64,000 nt of DNA, taken from the NCBI RefSeq assembly GCF_030272615.1, contig NC_081405.1:23575772-23639771 (forward strand), written 5' to 3'. The position numbers were made by a program, and so were the translations under genes. A model generated the notes under the pieces. It saw nothing but the letters and a program-made list of their open reading frames with translations, searched no databases and was not told the DNA's origin. Below are positions 59,879-64,000 of this stretch, in pieces. The number at the start of each line of letters is the position of its first letter. Positions within the stretch are counted from its first letter, which is position 1. Source of the DNA: Cryptomeria japonica. Taxonomy: Eukaryota; Streptophyta; Pinopsida; Cupressales; Cupressaceae.

Positions 59879-61752
59879 ATGCTAGAGTCACGGGAGAGAT
59901 TCCCATCGACTCAGAGTTTACGACCAAAGATGACATTTGAGGATAGGGCAGTGATTGAGGTTATGGGCTTGCGACATATTCTATATGTGCTTGAGTTTTG
60001 GGCGAACATGGGGTTGTTGACTACGCTGGCTAAGAGATGGCACTCAAAGACTTGTACGTTTCATTTGCTAATGGGTGAGATGACAGTCACCTTAGAAGAT
60101 GCTTACAGGATTTTGAGGATACCAATCGATGGGGAGTTAGTTCCTTGTGATCAAGACAGAGACAGGGATGCATTGAGACGAGTGTTCCAGGATCCAGGAT
60201 TGGAGATGAGGGCTGGACATGTGGCATGGGATGTGATGACACAAATAGGATTAGCACTACCAGTAGTGTTGGCAGGAGTGATTAGTGGGTTCCTATGCCT
60301 GGACAGGGCGACGTGAGGATTGGTTGTGGGTTGGGGTAGCACACTGGAGACACTGGTGACACAACATACCAAATTTGCATGGGGACCGTGTCTGCTGGCA
60401 CATTTGTATTATGAGCTTCATCAGTTTGTATACCATGGATCAGTAGGATTGGGCTGTAAAGTGACATTGTTGCAGGTCTAGGCATATGAGCATCTGCTAG
60501 TTACTCGACCGATTCACTTCAGAGGCAAGGGCCATGGGCGCAGTTTTGTGCATTTATATGATATGATTACCTCTCAGCCACGAATTAGGAGATTAGAGTA
60601 TTGACGCAGGGTCATCGATGAGATTGACACTATAGTATGGAGGTCGTACCGAGAGTGCGAGGAGTGGGAGGATGATGCAGTGGAGCTGCCATATACATTC
60701 AAGAGCAGGTATCTGATTGGGCGGATGCCATATGTGCTTGAGAGGCAATTGGTGGACAGGGTTTGTAGGCAGTTCGACAGGATATAGCGGATGCCACAAG
60801 GTTCTTGGATGTATGCTGGGATAGTGAGAGATCAGGCACACTTCAGGCCATGTTGTCTTATGATCAGGCAGTGATGCAGCTAGTAGAGATGATGCCTTTG
60901 CCTTGGGATATGTGGCCAGAGATAGAGGATGCAAGGATGGATGCAGAGTATATTGCATATTAGGCTGAGCATCCGTTTCCACGGTTGACAGATCCAGGTG
61001 AGCAGATAGATGGAGATGGCGGGGGTGATGGGGATGATGATGGAGATGGCAGAGGTAGAGATCGATGGAGGAGGCGAGGTATAGTAGGAGAGAGGAGAGT
61101 GGCTCCATGGAGAGAGGGTCGAGAGGAGAGGCAGGCTCGGCAGGCTCACATGGTGAGGGGCAGAGGCGGATTGCCTTTACAGGAGCCAGCAGCATAGGGT
61201 CCCAGACAGATACAGGGGCAGGGACATGGATAGGGGCAGCCATGGGAGCATCCACAAGGTGAGGGAGGAGAGGAGGAGGATGAGTTGCTAGAGTTGAGGG
61301 AGATCTGCCAGGGATAGGCAGATGAGATACAGGATCTCGAGCGGGAAAGGGATAGGCTCAAGAGACAGCTGAGGGACACTGAGCAGGAGAGGGATCAGGC
61401 TATCTAGCATTATACAGAGGCTGAGACAATATTGAGGGAAGGGAGACAAACAATAGAGGACATAGGAGCTGGATATGCCTATGTTCTGCGAGCTAGGGAG
61501 GAGATAGGCTACTAGAGAGACCTATACTATGGAGCGGTGCCACTAGAGTAGCGGACCAAGAGCTTCTGTAGACCATTGCGGACAACAACGACCACTGGAG
61601 GGAGAGACAGGAGATAGGCTTTGAGCGGTGGGGTCATGGGTCCTCCACCACCACCAGACAGAGGGGATAGGAGAGATGATTCTGGGGCGAGTCCTTCCAG
61701 GGCTTAGACTCCATCGAGGCCAGTCGACTCTGAGGGAGGGAGTTCATCATAG
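59879..61752 (+). pseudogene. Antisense PMD gene of element B, fuller copy
   Basis: Runs opposite to the element. The N-terminal PMD is open at 59879-60316 (MGLRHILYVLEF, CTFHLLMGEMTVTLEDAYRI, IPIDGEL). The same frame continues past a TGA with LAHLYYELHQFVYHGS, AYEHLLVTRP and EWEDDAVELP, all typical of a plant mobile domain, interrupted by TAG/TGA. A G/D-rich linker follows (about 60990-61090), then a coiled-coil-like ELLELREICQG and LERERDRLKRQL (about 61285-61385), and a proline-rich tail ending at a TAG conserved in element A. About 600 aa if intact. PMD proteins of host plants act in the nucleus; the role in a retrotransposon is unknown. Frameshifts are present. Confidence 0.78.
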
Positions 61753-61857
61753 CCTTAGAGGGCTCCCTATGTATCAATTTTGTACCATTTTATATTATGA
61801 CACCTTTGGATGATTGTAGCCATATGATTTTGACATCATTGTATCATGACACTTATG

Positions 61858-61860
<3 letters not shown>

Positions 61861-61906
<46 letters not shown>
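61861..61906. repeat. (AT)n microsatellite in element B
   Basis: About 46 bp, at the same site as the 131-bp tract of element A. Confidence 0.95.
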
Positions 61907-61910
<4 letters not shown>

Positions 61911-63480
61911 TTCATCCTTGCGGAAGCTATATGCATGTGTACCTATGTGATGAGATGTTTCATGATGTATCTTTCTATGTGATGGTTATGATATGGATGC
62001 AAATATGTACATAATGAAATGCAATATTTTTTATTTTTTATGTTTTTATATGTTATGCCAATGCAAATGTGAATGTATGAAATGCAGATGAATATGATGA
62101 GAATGTAGAATGTGCTAACATGTGTTGTATTTAGGATATGATGCAATTGTGATATCTATATGTATGTATGAAATGCTTATATATGGTAATGCAGGTGTAA
62201 CTACATGAAATGCAAATATTTTTGGCATGTCATTATACTCAGTCATGTGATAGCAAGCTACATGGACTCAAGAAGGACAATGGAGGTCAATCAAGAAAGG
62301 GGGATGGAAGATAGAAGATATGAAAGTGAAAGAGCTTCTTGTGCGTTATCATAATTGAGCTTTATTATGGCAAAATAGGTTATGACAATTGAGGCATATG
62401 TTTGACCCAAAAAGTCATTGTACCCATTTGCATGGAGATCAGACAATTGCAAACAAGAAATTCCCCAATTCATACTAGACTCACAGTGTCCTCATATCCT
62501 TAGACAAGTCATATCATTACTAAGAGACAATCCACAAACAACAAAGAAAATAGGTGACGATACCCCATCCTCGCCTTTCTAGTCAAAGACATCTTGGAGA
62601 TAAAATCTCTAGTCAGAGACATCCTGGAAAAGCTAAAAGACATGTCACCAAAAAGATTAAAATCAAAAGAAAACCAAGACTCGACACCAACATTCACTGT
62701 AGTCCTCAAGTTTAGTGTCTCTTGTCACTTGTATAAGTTTTGATTGTGGTCACAATGTTTACTTTCACAAAAAGATAGATAGCACTGAACCATAATGTTG
62801 TCTGAGTCTGTTGAAGGATTTGATTTGTTGAAGCCCATTGCTGCTTGTCTCATCTAAAACTAATTGAATCCATGAAATTGATACTTTATTGCGAAGAATA
62901 CAAAAACTTTATTGCGGAGAATACAAAAACTTTATTGCGGATTGGTGATGCAAATGTTGCTTTATTGGGGATTGTGTGTGGATGGACTGAAGAAAATTGG
63001 AAGAAACTATACTCCTCGAAGCATGTGATGCTCTCAGTTCCACACCCATCACTAGACACAAGATTTGCCTTAGCCATGGATAGGAGCTAATTTATTATGG
63101 ATGGAAAGGGGTGAAAAAAGGGGTTATTATGAACGACTAACCAATCTTAGGTAGATCAATGACAAGCCATGATGGGAATCGATAAGTTTATTATGGATGA
63201 ATAGGCTGTGAGTGTGTGCAAAGTGAAGTGATGAAAGAGAATCCTGAAGGGAGGAGGAGTAATGTCTCTACACATGGTGTCGATAACCCGGTTTTCACCA
63301 TGGTACTTGCCCAGAGCGCCACCGAAGTGGTTTTCATCGTTGGATGAATTTATTTCTCTTTACTTTTTTTCGTTTTTTCTTTTTTTTGTGTCACAAGGCG
63401 CTTGTTTGCTAGGTTTTCACCAAGTAACGATTTTTTATGTTTTATGATTTTTTTGTATTTTTCAATTAGGATATTCTGAA
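61907..63480 (-). other. Noncoding 3' region of element B
   Basis: Reverse-complement counterpart of element A 35433-36936, with no transposon protein. A triple AATACAAAAACTTTATTGCG-like repeat is visible at 62880-62940. Confidence 0.7.
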
Positions 63481-63483
63481 GAG

Positions 63484-63999
63484 CTATGTGTAAAACCTGC
63501 GAAGGTGCATGTTGTTGATAGGATCCTCCAAAGGGTTGCCATCTGGAGTTGAGAGTTGATATGCACCGGATCCATAGGTTGTTGTAATGATGTAAGGACC
63601 AAGCCAATTTGGTTCAAACTTGCCCTTCTTCTCTCTGTCTTGCTGATTTTTAGGATTTTCTCTGAGAATTAAGTCACCTACCTCAAATGTGCGAGTCTTC
63701 ACTTTATGATTGTAGCTACATTGTTCCTTGACTAAATGATATGTAGCTTGAGTAACTGTCTTCCTTAATGAAGGAATTGAGATAGAATTACTAGCGTGTG
63801 GACTACGTAGGCCCATATGCGTGTCACCTAAAGAAGTTTGGGCATCCCTGATAACAAAGTCGCTTGAGGAAGCTCCATTAAAGGTCCATGATGTATCACC
63901 AAAAGGGAAAGGATGTATGGAACAAGTGGATGAGTGATGAAGGCTTATGATTGCGAAAAGAAGTGAGAGTATCATGACACGTTGGCAACTTAGGATCAA
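63484..63999 (-). pseudogene. Integrase C-terminal fragment of element B
   Basis: Reads NHKVKTRTFEVGDLILREN, KGKFEPNWLGPYIIT, GAYQLST and HLRRFYT, the end of a Gypsy integrase. Upstream it has the same noncanonical linker as element A (LLFAIISLHHSSTCSIHPF). It is open here but has no integrase catalytic core and continues to the window edge. Confidence 0.82.
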
Positions 64000-64000
64000 C

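Larger units (their letters stand above)
57778..64000 (-). mobile_element. Gypsy element B, relative of A (3' part)
   Basis: The 3' LTR (57778-58563), polypurine tract, hairpin array, antisense PMD gene, AT run, noncoding region and integrase C-terminus occur in the same order as in element A, all reverse-complemented. The element runs off the right edge, so its gag and 5' LTR are not seen. It is inserted in the 3' LTR of element C; the left flank is CCTAT. Confidence 0.9.

Overview
The window reads as nuclear DNA of a land plant, most likely a large-genome seed plant such as a gymnosperm. The evidence is plant-type UDP-glycosyltransferase (UGT) genes split by one short GT-AG intron, NBS-LRR-like debris, and a dense nest of Ty3/Gypsy, Ty1/Copia and LINE sequence in AT-rich DNA with long, heavily repeated LTRs. 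No genus is claimed. No bacterial, organellar, tRNA or rRNA features were seen.

Region 1 (1-12.7 kb) is a tandem cluster of three UGT genes, all on the minus strand. Copy 1 (471-2074) and copy 3 (11065-12677) are intact two-exon genes of about 478 aa with a complete 44-residue PSPG sugar-donor box. Copy 2 (6190-7787) is a pseudogene: a GAA-to-TAA nonsense change stops it at 271 aa, before the PSPG box, and its 3' end and upstream region are also rearranged. Copies 2 and 3 each sit in a duplicated unit of about 4.5-4.9 kb whose flank carries the same decayed LRR-like fragment.

Region 2 (12.7-23.5 kb) is mostly noncoding. It holds a decayed Copia RNase H domain with an LTR-like tail, a small element-like segment bounded by direct repeats, an unrecognised 118-aa ORF (19779-20135, minus), and an LTR-like sequence.

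Region 3 (23.5-39.6 kb) is one complete Gypsy element, A: 16,090 bp, with matching 5-bp target duplications (CAACC). It carries decayed gag-protease and an integrase C-terminus but no reverse transcriptase, RNase H or integrase core. It also has an antisense plant-mobile-domain (PMD) gene near its 3' end and a 4.16-kb solo-LTR-like insertion (ATAAC target duplications) in its leader.

Region 4 (40.7-46.3 kb) is a decayed Copia element, D, with 215-bp LTRs. Its interior holds an array of nine 32-33-bp palindromes.

Region 5 (47.7-64 kb) is a nested stack. A LINE is interrupted by a 1,555-bp solo LTR (AAAGT target duplications) and then by gag-protease element C. C's 3' LTR is in turn interrupted by minus-strand element B, a relative of A that runs off the window. 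B carries the fullest copy of the antisense PMD gene.

The most unusual signal is a set of short hairpins shared by A and B. A 15-nt loop is nearly constant while the 4-6-bp stems change in a compensatory way, and the set lies just upstream of the antisense PMD gene. With the palindrome array in D and perfect AT-rich palindromes in two LTR families, serial hairpins are a recurring theme here.
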